NCBI GenBank assembly: GCA_017303485.1
Contig: JAFLCY010000008.1
Location: forward strand, 1 to 63,123
Source: Rhodobacterales bacterium
GTDB lineage: Bacteria; Pseudomonadota; Alphaproteobacteria; Rhodobacterales; Rhodobacteraceae
DNA length: 63,123 nucleotides
Direction of reading: 5' to 3'
The notes beneath the pieces were generated by a model that saw only the letters and a program-made list of their open reading frames with translations, had not been told where the DNA came from and did not search any database. A program made the translations under genes and the position numbers. Shown piece after piece: positions 46,493 through 55,344 of the stretch (its first letter is position 1; every line of letters starts with the position of its first letter).

Positions 46493-47779
46493 ATGAAACA
46501 GCAAGGTTCAATCAGCCGCCGGGGCCTGATCAAGGGCAGCGCGGCGTTTATGGCGGCCCCCGCGATCCTGAGCGCGTCGCGCGCCATGGGTCAGGATGCA
46601 GTGTTCAAGATCGGCTATGTCTCGCCGCAGACCGGACCCTTGGCGGGCTTCGGTGAATCGGACGCCTTCGCGCTGGAAGCGACCAAGGCAGCTTTCGCCG
46701 GCCTGCAGAACAACGGCGCGCCGGTCGATGTCGAGATCATCGTAAAGGACACCCAGTCCTCGCCCAACCGCGCCTCGGAAGTCACGGCCCAGCTGATCGA
46801 AAGTGACGGCGTCAACTTGGTCATCGCGCAGGGCGCCCCCGAGACCACCAACCCGGTGGCCGACCAGTGCGAACTGTCCGAAATGCCTTGCGTCACCACG
46901 ATGTGCCCCTGGCAGCCCTATTTCTTCGGCCGCAGCGGCGACCCGGCGGTCGGGTTCGACTACACCTACCACTACTTCTGGGGGCTTGAGGACGTCATCG
47001 CGAACTTCCTTGACCTTTGGGATGCGTCCGGCGTCAGCGGCAAGAACATTGCGGGCCTGTTCCCGAACGATGCCGACGGCAACGCCTGGGGCGACCCCGA
47101 GCTTGGCCTGCCGAAACCTCTGCTGGATCGCGGCTATACCGTGATCGACCCCGGCCGCTATCAGGTGATGAACAACGACTTCTCCAGCCAGATCGCGGCC
47201 TTCAAGGCGGCCGGCTGCGAGATCGTGACCGGCAACATGATTCCGCCCGACTTCGCGACCTTCTGGGCGCAGGCCAAGCAACAGGGCTTCAATCCCAAGG
47301 TCGTGACCATCGGCAAGGCGCTTTTGTTCCCGTCCTTCCTGGAAAGCCTGGATGCTGCGGGTGACGGGCTGTCGACCGAGATCTGGTGGTCGGCCGCGCA
47401 CCCGTTCAAGTCCAGCCTGACCGGCCAGTCCTGCAAGGAACTGGCGGACGCCTACACCGCCGCCAGCGGCAAGCCCTGGACGCAGATCGTCGGCTACAGC
47501 CACTCGATCTTCGAGGTGGCGGCAGACATCGTGAAGCGCGCGGCGGTGCTGGACGACAGCGAGGCCGTACTGGAAGCGGTGCGCACGACCGATCTTGAGA
47601 CCATCGTCGGCCATGTGAAGTTCGGCGGCGAAGGCCCGTTCAAGAACGTGGTGCGCACGCCGCTGGTCGCGGGCCAGTGGCAGAACGACGACGCGGGCAA
47701 GCCGCAGCTTGTCATCACTTCGAACAAGCAGGCCCCCGACATTCCCGTCGGCGGGGAGTTCAAGCTGATCGGCGCGTGA
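46493..47779 (+). CDS. ABC transporter substrate-binding protein (Liv type)
   Basis: A 428-residue periplasmic binding protein with a Tat-like signal (ISRRGLIKGSAAFMAAPAILSASRAMG, cleavage near residue 34). The mature part begins FKIGYVSPQTGPLAGFGESDAFALEA, the peripheral-binding-protein type 1 fold of LivJ/LivK. Related proteins in Rhodopseudomonas bind aromatic acids, and the location inside an aromatic cluster suggests an aromatic ligand, not an amino acid. GGGAGG precedes the ATG. The four other transporter genes follow at once. Confidence 0.92.
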   Translation: MKQQGSISRRGLIKGSAAFMAAPAILSASRAMGQDAVFKIGYVSPQTGPLAGFGESDAFALEATKAAFAGLQNNGAPVDVEIIVKDTQSSPNRASEVTAQLIESDGVNLVIAQGAPETTNPVADQCELSEMPCVTTMCPWQPYFFGRSGDPAVGFDYTYHYFWGLEDVIANFLDLWDASGVSGKNIAGLFPNDADGNAWGDPELGLPKPLLDRGYTVIDPGRYQVMNNDFSSQIAAFKAAGCEIVTGNMIPPDFATFWAQAKQQGFNPKVVTIGKALLFPSFLESLDAAGDGLSTEIWWSAAHPFKSSLTGQSCKELADAYTAASGKPWTQIVGYSHSIFEVAADIVKRAAVLDDSEAVLEAVRTTDLETIVGHVKFGGEGPFKNVVRTPLVAGQWQNDDAGKPQLVITSNKQAPDIPVGGEFKLIGA

Positions 47780-47831
47780 TCCCGTCAACCCGGAAAGGAT
47801 GCAGGTGGGGCAACCCGCCTGCAGGACCCGC

Positions 47832-48551
47832 ATGACCCTACTGACCCTGGAAAACCTGCGGAAAAGCTATGGCGCGATGGTCGTGACCAGCGACCTGTCG
47901 ATGTCGGTCGCGCACGGCGAACTGGTCGGCATCCTGGGGCCGAACGGCGCGGGAAAGACGACGCTGTTCAACCTGATCACCGGCACGGTGCGGCCCAACG
48001 CCGGGCGCGTCAGCTTTGACGGGCGCGACGTGACGGCGATGGATGCCTCGCGGCGGTGCCATCTTGGCATCGCACGCTCGTTCCAGGTGCCGCATCCCTT
48101 CGTGGGCATGACGGTCTACGAGAACATCCTTGTCGGAGCGACCTTCGGGCGCAGCCGACAGGCACCCGAGGCCCGCGCGCTGGAGGTGATGGAGATGACC
48201 GGCATGGGCGCGAAGGCGAACCAGCTTGCCGGCAGCCTGACCCTGCTGGACCGCAAGCGGCTGGAACTGGCGCGAGCGCTGGCGGCGGACCCGCAGCTTC
48301 TGCTCTTGGACGAGATCGCGGGCGGACTGACCGACAGCGAATGCACCTCGCTTCTGCAGGTGATCCGGGACGTCAACGCGACCGGGGTCACGATCATCTG
48401 GATCGAACATGTCGTCCACGCGCTGTTGCAGGTGGCCCGGCGGCTGGTCGTGCTGGACTTCGGCCGCAAGGTCACTGACGGCGAGCCCGAGGCGGTGATG
48501 GCCAGCCCCGAGGTCCGCGCGATCTACATGGGGGAGGACGCGCTTGACTGA
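47832..48551 (+). CDS. ABC transporter ATP-binding protein (LivG type)
   Basis: A 239-residue ATPase with Walker A GPNGAGKTT near residue 36, the LivG-typical IARSFQVPHPFVGMTVYENILVG, a signature region LTLLDRKRLELARALA (degenerate relative to LSGGQ, as usual in LivG), and Walker B LLLLDEIAGGL near residue 155. It drives uptake with the permeases at 49252 and 50115. It overlaps the next gene by eight bases. Confidence 0.93.
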   Translation: MTLLTLENLRKSYGAMVVTSDLSMSVAHGELVGILGPNGAGKTTLFNLITGTVRPNAGRVSFDGRDVTAMDASRRCHLGIARSFQVPHPFVGMTVYENILVGATFGRSRQAPEARALEVMEMTGMGAKANQLAGSLTLLDRKRLELARALAADPQLLLLDEIAGGLTDSECTSLLQVIRDVNATGVTIIWIEHVVHALLQVARRLVVLDFGRKVTDGEPEAVMASPEVRAIYMGEDALD

Positions 48552-49248
48552 TCCGGTTCTGACTGTCGAGAACATCAGCGTCTTCTATGGCGCAGCGCAG
48601 GCGGTCAACGGGCTGTCGCTTGAGCTGCACAAGGGCGAGATGCTGGCCCTGATTGGGGCGAACGGGGCTGGAAAATCGACCCTGTTCAAGGCGATCACGG
48701 GCCTTGTGCCGCAACGCCACGGCGATATCCGCTTCCGCAAGCGCTCGCTGATGGGCATGTCTCCGGGCCGGATCACGTCGGAAGGGATCGCCATGGTGCC
48801 CGAGGGGCGCCGCCTGTTCCGCTCGCTTTCGGTCGAGGAGAACCTGGTCCTGGGCGGGCAGGTCGGCCGCAAGGGGCCCTGGAACCTGGACAAGGTCTAT
48901 GGCGTCTTTCCGATCCTGCGGGAAAAGCGGCACGAACCGGGCACCTCGCTGTCGGGCGGGCAGCAGCAGATGGTGGCCATCGGCCGGGCGCTGATGTCGA
49001 ACCCGGATGTCCTGCTTCTTGACGAGGTCAGCCTTGGCCTTGCCCCGGTGGTGATCAAGGACATCTACGCCATGCTGCCGAAGATCCTGGGCGAGGGGCT
49101 GGCGACGATCCTGGTCGAGCAGGACGTGACGCGGGCGCTGCGGGTCTCGCAGCGCTGCCTGTGTCTCTTGGAAGGCCACGCCTCGCTGTCCGGCCGCTCT
49201 GACAGTTTCAGCCAGGCCGAGATTTCGGCCGCCTATTTCGGGACCTGA
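48544..49248 (+). CDS. ABC transporter ATP-binding protein (LivF type)
   Basis: A 234-residue ATPase with Walker A GANGAGKST near residue 37, MVPEGRRLFRSLSVEENL near residue 83, the signature SLSGGQQQMVAIGRALM near residue 134, and Walker B LLLDEVSLGLAP near residue 158. The MVPEGR motif is characteristic of LivF. It is translationally coupled to the LivG-type gene. Confidence 0.94.
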   Translation: MTDPVLTVENISVFYGAAQAVNGLSLELHKGEMLALIGANGAGKSTLFKAITGLVPQRHGDIRFRKRSLMGMSPGRITSEGIAMVPEGRRLFRSLSVEENLVLGGQVGRKGPWNLDKVYGVFPILREKRHEPGTSLSGGQQQMVAIGRALMSNPDVLLLDEVSLGLAPVVIKDIYAMLPKILGEGLATILVEQDVTRALRVSQRCLCLLEGHASLSGRSDSFSQAEISAAYFGT

Positions 49249-49251
49249 ACG

Positions 49252-50118
49252 ATGGAATGGATCAACGTGATCGTGCAGGGCGTGCTGATCGGGGGGCTTT
49301 ACGCGCTGTTCGCCGCGGGGCTGTCGCTGATCTTCGGCGTGATGCGACTGGTGAACATCGCCCATGGCGACCTGATCGTGGCGGCGGCCTACCTCGCCTT
49401 CGTCATTGTCGGCGCCACCGGCCTGAATCCGCTGCTCGCACTGGTGCTGGTGGTGCCGCTGATGGGGCTGATCGGCTATGTCATGCAGATGTCGCTTCTG
49501 AACCGGGTGATCAGCGGCGACATGCTGTCACCCCTGATCGTGACCTTCGGCCTGTCGATCATCATCCAGAACGGCCTTTTGACCGTCTTCACCGCCGACA
49601 GCCACAAGCTGAGCGCGGGGGCCCTGGACACCGGAAGCTTCCGGCTGCTGCCGGGGCTCGACATCGGCTACATGCCGCTTCTGACCTTCGGAGCCGCGCT
49701 GGCGATCATCGCCGGGCTGCAATACCTGTTCTACCACACCGCGATGGGCCGCGCCTTCCGCGCCGTGTCCGATGACGGCGAGATAGCGCAGATCATGGGG
49801 CTGGAGAACCGCCGCGTCTTCGCCTGGGCGATGGCGCTGAGCATGGCGGTGGTTGCCGTCGCCGGGGTCTTCCTGGCCCTGCGCACGAATTTCGATCCCT
49901 TCATCGGACCCTCGCGTCTGCTCTACGGTTTCGAGGCGGTGATCATCGGCGGGCTGGGCAACCTTTGGGGCACGCTTGCGGGCGGGGTCATCCTGGGTGT
50001 GGCGCAGGGCGTCGGGGCGAAGATCGACCCCGGCTACCAGGTGCTTGCCGGGCACATCGTCTTTCTGGTCATCCTGGCCGTCCGCCCGCGCGGCCTGTTC
50101 CCGAGGATCGACGGATGA
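49252..50118 (+). CDS. ABC transporter permease (LivH type)
   Basis: A 288-residue inner-membrane permease with about eight helices. LIGGLYALFAAGLSLIFGVMRLVNIAHGDLIVAAAYLAF at residues 11-49 and VGAKIDPGYQVLAGHIVFLVILAVRPRGLFPR at the end are typical. The coupling region ENRRVFAWAMALS lies near residue 185. It starts four bases after the LivF-type gene and overlaps the LivM-type gene (ATGA). Confidence 0.94.
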   Translation: MEWINVIVQGVLIGGLYALFAAGLSLIFGVMRLVNIAHGDLIVAAAYLAFVIVGATGLNPLLALVLVVPLMGLIGYVMQMSLLNRVISGDMLSPLIVTFGLSIIIQNGLLTVFTADSHKLSAGALDTGSFRLLPGLDIGYMPLLTFGAALAIIAGLQYLFYHTAMGRAFRAVSDDGEIAQIMGLENRRVFAWAMALSMAVVAVAGVFLALRTNFDPFIGPSRLLYGFEAVIIGGLGNLWGTLAGGVILGVAQGVGAKIDPGYQVLAGHIVFLVILAVRPRGLFPRIDG

Positions 50119-51122
50119 GCGCGGCGATGATTTCCCGGTCAAACATCACCAGCAAGATTGCGCTGGTCCTCGCCCTGGTCGGGGTGGCCGGTCTGGTCGC
50201 CGCGCCCTGGTGGGGCACGACCGCGACCATGCGGCTGATCACAGAGTTCATGTTCTACCTTGCGCTGGCAAGCATGTGGAACCTGCTCGCCGGATACGCC
50301 GGCCTGTTGTCGGTGGGCCAGCATGCCTATGTCGGCCTTGGCGGCTATGTGCTGTTCAGCGTGGTGCTGTTCCTCGGAATCAGCCCGCTCTGGGCGCTGC
50401 CGATCGCCGCGGTCGTGGGGGCGGCGCTGTCCCTGCCTGTCGCCTGGCTGGTGTTCCGCCTGAAGGGTCCCTACTTCGCCATCGGCACCTGGGTCGTCGC
50501 CGATGTCTTCCGCCTGGCCTTCGCGCAGATGACCTCGGTGGGTGGAGGATCGGGCCTTTCTCTTCCCGCCTCGGCGATGAAATCCATCGGCTCGAAGTCG
50601 GAGCGCGAGATGATCATCTACTTTGCCGCGCTGGCAGTCTGCCTTGGCGCGGTTGTGGTGATCTACCTGCTTCTGCGGTCGCGTGTCGGCCTGGCGCTGA
50701 CGGCGATCCGCGACAACGAGACGGCTTCGTCCTCGCTGGGGATCAACATCGGGCGGATCAAGCTGATGACCTATGTGATCACCGCCGCGGCGACGGCAAC
50801 GGTGGGGGTGCTGATCTTCCTGACCAAGCTGCGCATCTCGCCCGAGGCGGCGTTCTCGATGAACGACTGGACGGTCTTCGTGATCCTGATCGTGGTGATC
50901 GGCGGAATCGGCACGATCGAGGGGCCGATCCTGGGGACGATCCTGTATTTCCTCTTGCGCGAATACCTTGCCGATCTCGGGGCGATCTACCTTCTGATCC
51001 TGGGCCTCTTGTCGATCGTCATCATGCTCTGGGCGCCGAAGGGGATCTGGGGGCTGGTGGTGAAACGGTTCGATCTGTCGCTGTTCCCGGTCGGCTATCG
51101 GATCCGGCAGCGCGACGGATGA
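50115..51122 (+). CDS. ABC transporter permease (LivM type)
   Basis: A 335-residue inner-membrane permease with eight to ten helices. FMFYLALASMWNLLAGYAGLLSVGQHAYVGLGGY near residue 42 and RSRVGLALTAIRDNETASSSLGINIGRIKLMTYVITAAATATVG near residue 190 are LivM landmarks. It completes the five-gene transporter (binding protein, two ATPases, two permeases). Confidence 0.94.
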   Translation: MSAAMISRSNITSKIALVLALVGVAGLVAAPWWGTTATMRLITEFMFYLALASMWNLLAGYAGLLSVGQHAYVGLGGYVLFSVVLFLGISPLWALPIAAVVGAALSLPVAWLVFRLKGPYFAIGTWVVADVFRLAFAQMTSVGGGSGLSLPASAMKSIGSKSEREMIIYFAALAVCLGAVVVIYLLLRSRVGLALTAIRDNETASSSLGINIGRIKLMTYVITAAATATVGVLIFLTKLRISPEAAFSMNDWTVFVILIVVIGGIGTIEGPILGTILYFLLREYLADLGAIYLLILGLLSIVIMLWAPKGIWGLVVKRFDLSLFPVGYRIRQRDG

Positions 51123-51243
51123 GGCGTGAGCGGCGGCCTGACAGGCATCACAGACGGTCGCGTTTCAGGGCGCAAGGCACACTGCCCGCAAGGCCAAAGC
51201 CCGCCAGGGCCGTGAGGCGGGGAAACTGCAAGGGAGGACGACC

Positions 51244-52998
51244 ATGGCTGACATCGAAACCGACGTGCTGATCATCGGCAGCGGACCGGCGGGGCTGACG
51301 ACGGCGGCGCATCTGTCGACGCTCGGGATCCGCAACATGGTGGTGAACCGCTACCGCTGGCTCGCCGACACGCCCCGCGCCCATATCACCAACCAGCGCT
51401 CGATGGAGGTGTTCCGCGACCTGGGCCGCGATCTTGAACAGGAATGCTACCTTTACGCCACGCACCAGGACCTGATGGGCGAGAATGTCTTCTGCGTCAG
51501 TCTTGCGGGAGAGGAGCTGGGCCGGATGAAAAGCTGGGGCAACGCGCCCCACAGCCGGGCCGAACACCTGCTGTCCTCGCCCACCCGCATGAACGACCTG
51601 CCGCAGACCTATCTGGAACCGCTTCTGATGAAAACCGCCTGCGCGCGGGGCACGCAGGTGCGGATGTCGGTCGAATACCTGCGGCACGAACAGGACGCGG
51701 AGGGTGTGACGGCGACCTGCCTCGACAAGCTGACGGGCACCGAATTCACCGTCCGGGCGAAATATCTGGTCGGGGCCGACGGTGGCAACTCGATGGTCGC
51801 GCAGAACGAGAACCTGCCTTTCGAGGGCAAGATGGGTGTCGCGGGCTCGATGAACATCTACTTCCGCGCCGACCTGTCGCGCTTTGTCGCGCGGCGGCCC
51901 TCGGTCCTCTACTGGATCATGCAGCCCGGGGCGGATGTCGGCGGCATCGGCATGGGCGTGGTGCGGATGGTGCGGACCTGGGACGAATGGCTGATCATCT
52001 GGGGCTATGACATCAACCAGCCCGCCCCGGTGGTGGACCAGACCCTTGCCACCAACGTGGCCCGGCAGCTGGTCGGCGATCCCGAGCTGGAGATCGAGCT
52101 GATCCGGGCGAACACCTGGACGGTGAACAACTGCTTTGCCACCGAGATGCGGGCGGGACGAGTGTTCATCATGGGCGACGCCGCGCACCGGCATCCGCCG
52201 TCGAACGGGCTGGGGTCGAACACCTCGGTGCAGGATGCGTTCAACCTGGCCTGGAAACTGGCGATGGTGATCCGGGGTCAGGCGGGCGACGGGCTGCTGG
52301 AGACCTACTCCGCCGAACGCGCGCCAGTGGCGCGGCAGATCGTGACGCGGGCCAACAAGTCGATCACCGAGTTCGGCCCGATCTTCGGCGCGCTTGGCAT
52401 GGATGGCGGGGTGGATCCCGACAAGATCCGCGCCAACATGGACCGGCTGGGCGATGCGGGACCCGAGGCCGAGGCGCAGCGCACCGCCCTGCGCGAAGCG
52501 ATTGCGTTCAAGAAATACGAGTTCGACTGCCATGGCGTCGAGATGAACCAGCGCTACCGCTCCAGCGCGGTTCAACCGGATGGCCAACCGGAACCGGCCT
52601 TTGCGCAGGATCCGGAGCTTCACGTCCAATTGACCACTTGGCCGGGTTCGCGCCTGCCGCATGCCTGGGTGTTCGACGCCGCGGGCGCCGCGCATTCGAC
52701 GCTGGATCTTTGCGGGCACGGACGCTTTACCCTCCTGACCGGGATCGGCGGCGAGGCCTGGGCGACGGCGGCGGCTATGGCGGGCAAGGACCTCGGGATC
52801 GACATCGCCGTCCGCGTGATCGGCCCGAAGCGCGACTATGAGGATCTGGGCGGCGAATGGGCCGCGGTGAGTGAGATCTCGGACAGCGGCGCAGTGCTGG
52901 TCCGGCCTGACCAGCACGTCTGCTGGCGCCGCGAAAAGGTCACTGCCGACCCCACGGGCGATCTGGCCCGCGCACTTGCCGCCATCCTGTCGCGCTAG
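51244..52998 (+). CDS. FAD-dependent phenol hydroxylase (TfdB-like)
   Basis: A 584-residue group A flavin monooxygenase of the 2,4-dichlorophenol 6-monooxygenase type. The FAD motif is LIIGSGPAGLTTAAHL at residue 9, the DG motif LVGADGGNSMV near residue 175, and the GD motif GDAAHRHPPSNGLGSNTSVQDAFNLAWKL near residue 309; a thioredoxin-like C-terminal domain ends with VLVRPDQHVCWRRE. The substrate is a phenol or aromatic acid, unknown. It starts 121 bases after the transporter and ends four bases into the convergent GntR gene. It could supply the diol for the ring-cleavage enzymes at 53819-57207. Confidence 0.88.
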   Translation: MADIETDVLIIGSGPAGLTTAAHLSTLGIRNMVVNRYRWLADTPRAHITNQRSMEVFRDLGRDLEQECYLYATHQDLMGENVFCVSLAGEELGRMKSWGNAPHSRAEHLLSSPTRMNDLPQTYLEPLLMKTACARGTQVRMSVEYLRHEQDAEGVTATCLDKLTGTEFTVRAKYLVGADGGNSMVAQNENLPFEGKMGVAGSMNIYFRADLSRFVARRPSVLYWIMQPGADVGGIGMGVVRMVRTWDEWLIIWGYDINQPAPVVDQTLATNVARQLVGDPELEIELIRANTWTVNNCFATEMRAGRVFIMGDAAHRHPPSNGLGSNTSVQDAFNLAWKLAMVIRGQAGDGLLETYSAERAPVARQIVTRANKSITEFGPIFGALGMDGGVDPDKIRANMDRLGDAGPEAEAQRTALREAIAFKKYEFDCHGVEMNQRYRSSAVQPDGQPEPAFAQDPELHVQLTTWPGSRLPHAWVFDAAGAAHSTLDLCGHGRFTLLTGIGGEAWATAAAMAGKDLGIDIAVRVIGPKRDYEDLGGEWAAVSEISDSGAVLVRPDQHVCWRREKVTADPTGDLARALAAILSR

Positions 52999-53684
52999 CG
53001 ATGGTCCGCGTCGGCAAACTGCAGGGGCGCGTTCAGGATCACCTCGGTCGTCCTGCCGAGGTGGTCAGTCATCGCCTGTCGCGCCGCCTGCCGGTTGCGG
53101 GCAATGGCCGCGTCGGCAATCGCGTCATGTTCCGCGGGAACATCCCGGCGCGGCCCGGCGATGCCTTCGGCCAGCCGGCGATACCGCTCGGACTGGATGT
53201 AAAGCTGCTGGCGCAGCTTCAGCCACCACTGGTTCGGGCAGCCCGAGGCCAGCTCGTCATGGAACAGCTCGTGCAGCGTGTGCCATTGCGTCGCGCCCGG
53301 TTCTTCCCGACTTTCATAGGCGCGGCCCAGCACCTTAAGTTTGTGCCGGGCCGATTGCACCCGGCCTTCCCAGTCCAGGTCGCCGTGCAGGATCGCCTCG
53401 TCCAGGCAACGGGTCTCCACCTCGATCCGGACGGCGGTCAGCTCGGTCAGGTCGCGGCGCGAGATCGGGGTGACGACAAAACCGCGTTGGGGTTCGGCGA
53501 TCACCATCCCTTCGGCGGTCAGCCGCGACAGCGCCTCGCGCACCGCTCCGATCGAGACATCAAGACTGCGGGCGATCTGCTCGATCCGCAGTTTCTGACC
53601 CGGCGGATATTCGGCGCGCAGGATCGCGTCCCGAAGCCGGTCCAGCGTACCGGCCGTGATGCTTTTGTGCGCCCGGACGTTCAT
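52995..53684 (-). CDS. GntR family (FCD domain) transcriptional regulator
   Basis: A 229-residue regulator. The winged helix is TLDRLRDAILRAEYPPGQKLRIEQIARSLDVSIGAVREALSRLTAEGMVI (about residues 12-62), followed by an FCD domain beginning TELTAVRIEVETRCLDEAI with HELFHDEL and EHDAIADAAI further on. ATG 53684 follows AGGGATG; an upstream in-frame Met adds 44 residues without homology. It is divergent from the FAH-GST-FAH-VOC operon and probably represses it. Confidence 0.9.
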   Translation of the reverse strand: MNVRAHKSITAGTLDRLRDAILRAEYPPGQKLRIEQIARSLDVSIGAVREALSRLTAEGMVIAEPQRGFVVTPISRRDLTELTAVRIEVETRCLDEAILHGDLDWEGRVQSARHKLKVLGRAYESREEPGATQWHTLHELFHDELASGCPNQWWLKLRQQLYIQSERYRRLAEGIAGPRRDVPAEHDAIADAAIARNRQAARQAMTDHLGRTTEVILNAPLQFADADHR

Positions 53685-53742
53685 CCCTGGTCCTTCGTTA
53701 CTGTCGCGACCCCATTTGCGCTGAAATCGGCGGAAATCGCAA

Positions 53743-53766
53743 GAAATATATTTTTCATTGAAATAT
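53743..53766. promoter_or_regulatory. A/T-rich candidate operator between the GntR gene and the FAH operon
   Basis: ATATTT (53748-53753) and AAATAT (53761-53766) are inverted around TTCATTG, and GAAATAT appears as a direct repeat at 53743 and 53760. The segment is far more A/T-rich than its surroundings and lies between the two divergent starts. Confidence 0.35.
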
Positions 53767-53818
53767 CTGATGATCTGTGCGACCGTTCGACTCAGCCAAG
53801 GGGTAAGGGGATGCAACG

Positions 53819-54682
53819 ATGAAACTGGTGCGGTTTTCCGAAGGTGGCGCGGCCGGGCAGGCGGGCCTGCTGGTGGGCGACAAGGTGGTGCCGGTCGCGG
53901 CGCTGGTGCCCGATGCGCCCGCTGACACTTGCGACCTGATTGCCGCCTGGGACCGTATCGCCCCGAAACTTGCCAGGGCAGCCGAAGCGCCGGGCATCCC
54001 GCTCGCGAAGGTCCGGCTGCTTGCCCCTGTGCCGCGGCCCGAGAAGATCATGGCCATCGGGCTGAACTATGCCGACCACATCGCGGAATCCGCCGGGGCC
54101 GGGGTGGTCACGCCCAAGGACCAGGTCTGGTTCGCCAAGATGCCCTCGTCGATCAACGGGCCCTTCGATCCGGTCGAACATCCGAAAGTCACCGAAAAGC
54201 TGGACTATGAGGTCGAGCTTGTCGCAGTGATCGGAAAGGGCGGGCGGCACATCCGTCGTGAAGACGCGGCCAGGCACGTCTTCGGCTATGCGGTTGGCAA
54301 CGATGTCTCGGTGCGCGACTGGCAGCTCCGGACGCATCAGTGGGTGCTGGGCAAAAGCTTCGATACCCATGCTGTGATCGGCCCCGCCATCGTCACCGCG
54401 GACGAGATTGGCGACCCGCATGGCCGCGCGATCAAGTGTTTCGTCAACGGCGAGCTTCGGCAGAACTCCAACACCGGGCACCTCGTCTTCAACGTCTGGG
54501 ACCAGATCGTCGAGCTCAGCCAGGTCATGACGCTGAAACCGGGCGACATCATCTTCACCGGCACGCCGGGAGGGGTGGGTCTGGCTATGCAACCGCCGCA
54601 GTTCCTGCGTCCCGGCGATGTCATGCGCTGCGAGATCGAGGGGCTGGGAGCGATCGAGAATACCGTGGTGGCTGAGGGCTGA
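53819..54682 (+). CDS. Fumarylacetoacetate hydrolase family protein (module B, first copy)
   Basis: A 287-residue FAH-fold enzyme. RPEKIMAIGLNYADHIAES lies near residue 73, the metal site in KLDYEVELVAVIGKGGRHI near residue 128 and GNDVSVRDWQLR near residue 160, with GDIIFTGTPGGVGLAMQPP near residue 242. It is less similar to the protein at 40045 than the third copy is. It heads the operon FAH-GST-FAH-VOC; an acylpyruvate hydrolase role is plausible. Confidence 0.88.
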   Translation: MKLVRFSEGGAAGQAGLLVGDKVVPVAALVPDAPADTCDLIAAWDRIAPKLARAAEAPGIPLAKVRLLAPVPRPEKIMAIGLNYADHIAESAGAGVVTPKDQVWFAKMPSSINGPFDPVEHPKVTEKLDYEVELVAVIGKGGRHIRREDAARHVFGYAVGNDVSVRDWQLRTHQWVLGKSFDTHAVIGPAIVTADEIGDPHGRAIKCFVNGELRQNSNTGHLVFNVWDQIVELSQVMTLKPGDIIFTGTPGGVGLAMQPPQFLRPGDVMRCEIEGLGAIENTVVAEG

Positions 54683-54716
54683 GGGCCCGGCCATCCGCCG
54701 TTTGGGAGGGCATCGG

Positions 54717-55334
54717 ATGACGACATTCTACTATTCGACGAATTCCTGTTCGCTGGGCATCCGGATCATCCTTGAGGAGATCGGCCTGCCCTATGATTCC
54801 GTCGCCATCGACTTCAAATCCCGGGAACAGTTCGGCCCGGCTTTCGGTGCGGTGAACCCCAAGCGCAAGGTGCCCGCGCTGGTGCGCCCCGATGGCAGCC
54901 TTTTGACTGAATTCCAGGCCATCGCTTTCTGGCTTGCCGAAAGCTATCCGGCGACGAGCCTGCTGGCGACCGATCTGGAAGGCCGGATCCGGACGATGGA
55001 GGTGATGGATTTCATCGTCGCCTCGGTCCACATGCGCGGCTTCACCTTCATCATCGCGCCGATGAAGTTCAGCCCCAGCCCCGAGGCGCAGGAAGACCTG
55101 CGCGCCCATGGACGGGCGCAGGCGGACCTGGGCTTCGCGCGGCTCTCCGAAAGCCTTGGCGACAAGGACTGGATCATGGGCGCATATTCGATTGCCGATG
55201 CCGGAGTCTTCTACCTCTGCAACTGGGCGCTCCAGCGCAGTGTCGAGTTGCCAGTGAATCTTGCCGCCCACCACGCCCGCATGAAGGCCCGCCCCGCCGT
55301 GCAGCGCGCACTGGCCGGCGAAGGGCTTGCCTGA
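54717..55334 (+). CDS. Glutathione S-transferase
   Basis: A 205-residue GST with the N-terminal thioredoxin fold (YYSTNSCSLGIRIILEEIGLPYDS, with the SxNSCS segment near residue 6) and the all-helical C-terminal domain (DKDWIMGAYSIADAGVFYL, the conserved N-capping/Asp segment). Between two FAH-family genes a role as maleylpyruvate- or maleylacetoacetate-type cis-trans isomerase is attractive, since those isomerases are GSTs acting before FAH hydrolases. The sequence alone does not prove it. Confidence 0.9.
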   Translation: MTTFYYSTNSCSLGIRIILEEIGLPYDSVAIDFKSREQFGPAFGAVNPKRKVPALVRPDGSLLTEFQAIAFWLAESYPATSLLATDLEGRIRTMEVMDFIVASVHMRGFTFIIAPMKFSPSPEAQEDLRAHGRAQADLGFARLSESLGDKDWIMGAYSIADAGVFYLCNWALQRSVELPVNLAAHHARMKARPAVQRALAGEGLA

Positions 55335-55344
55335 AAGGATCGCG

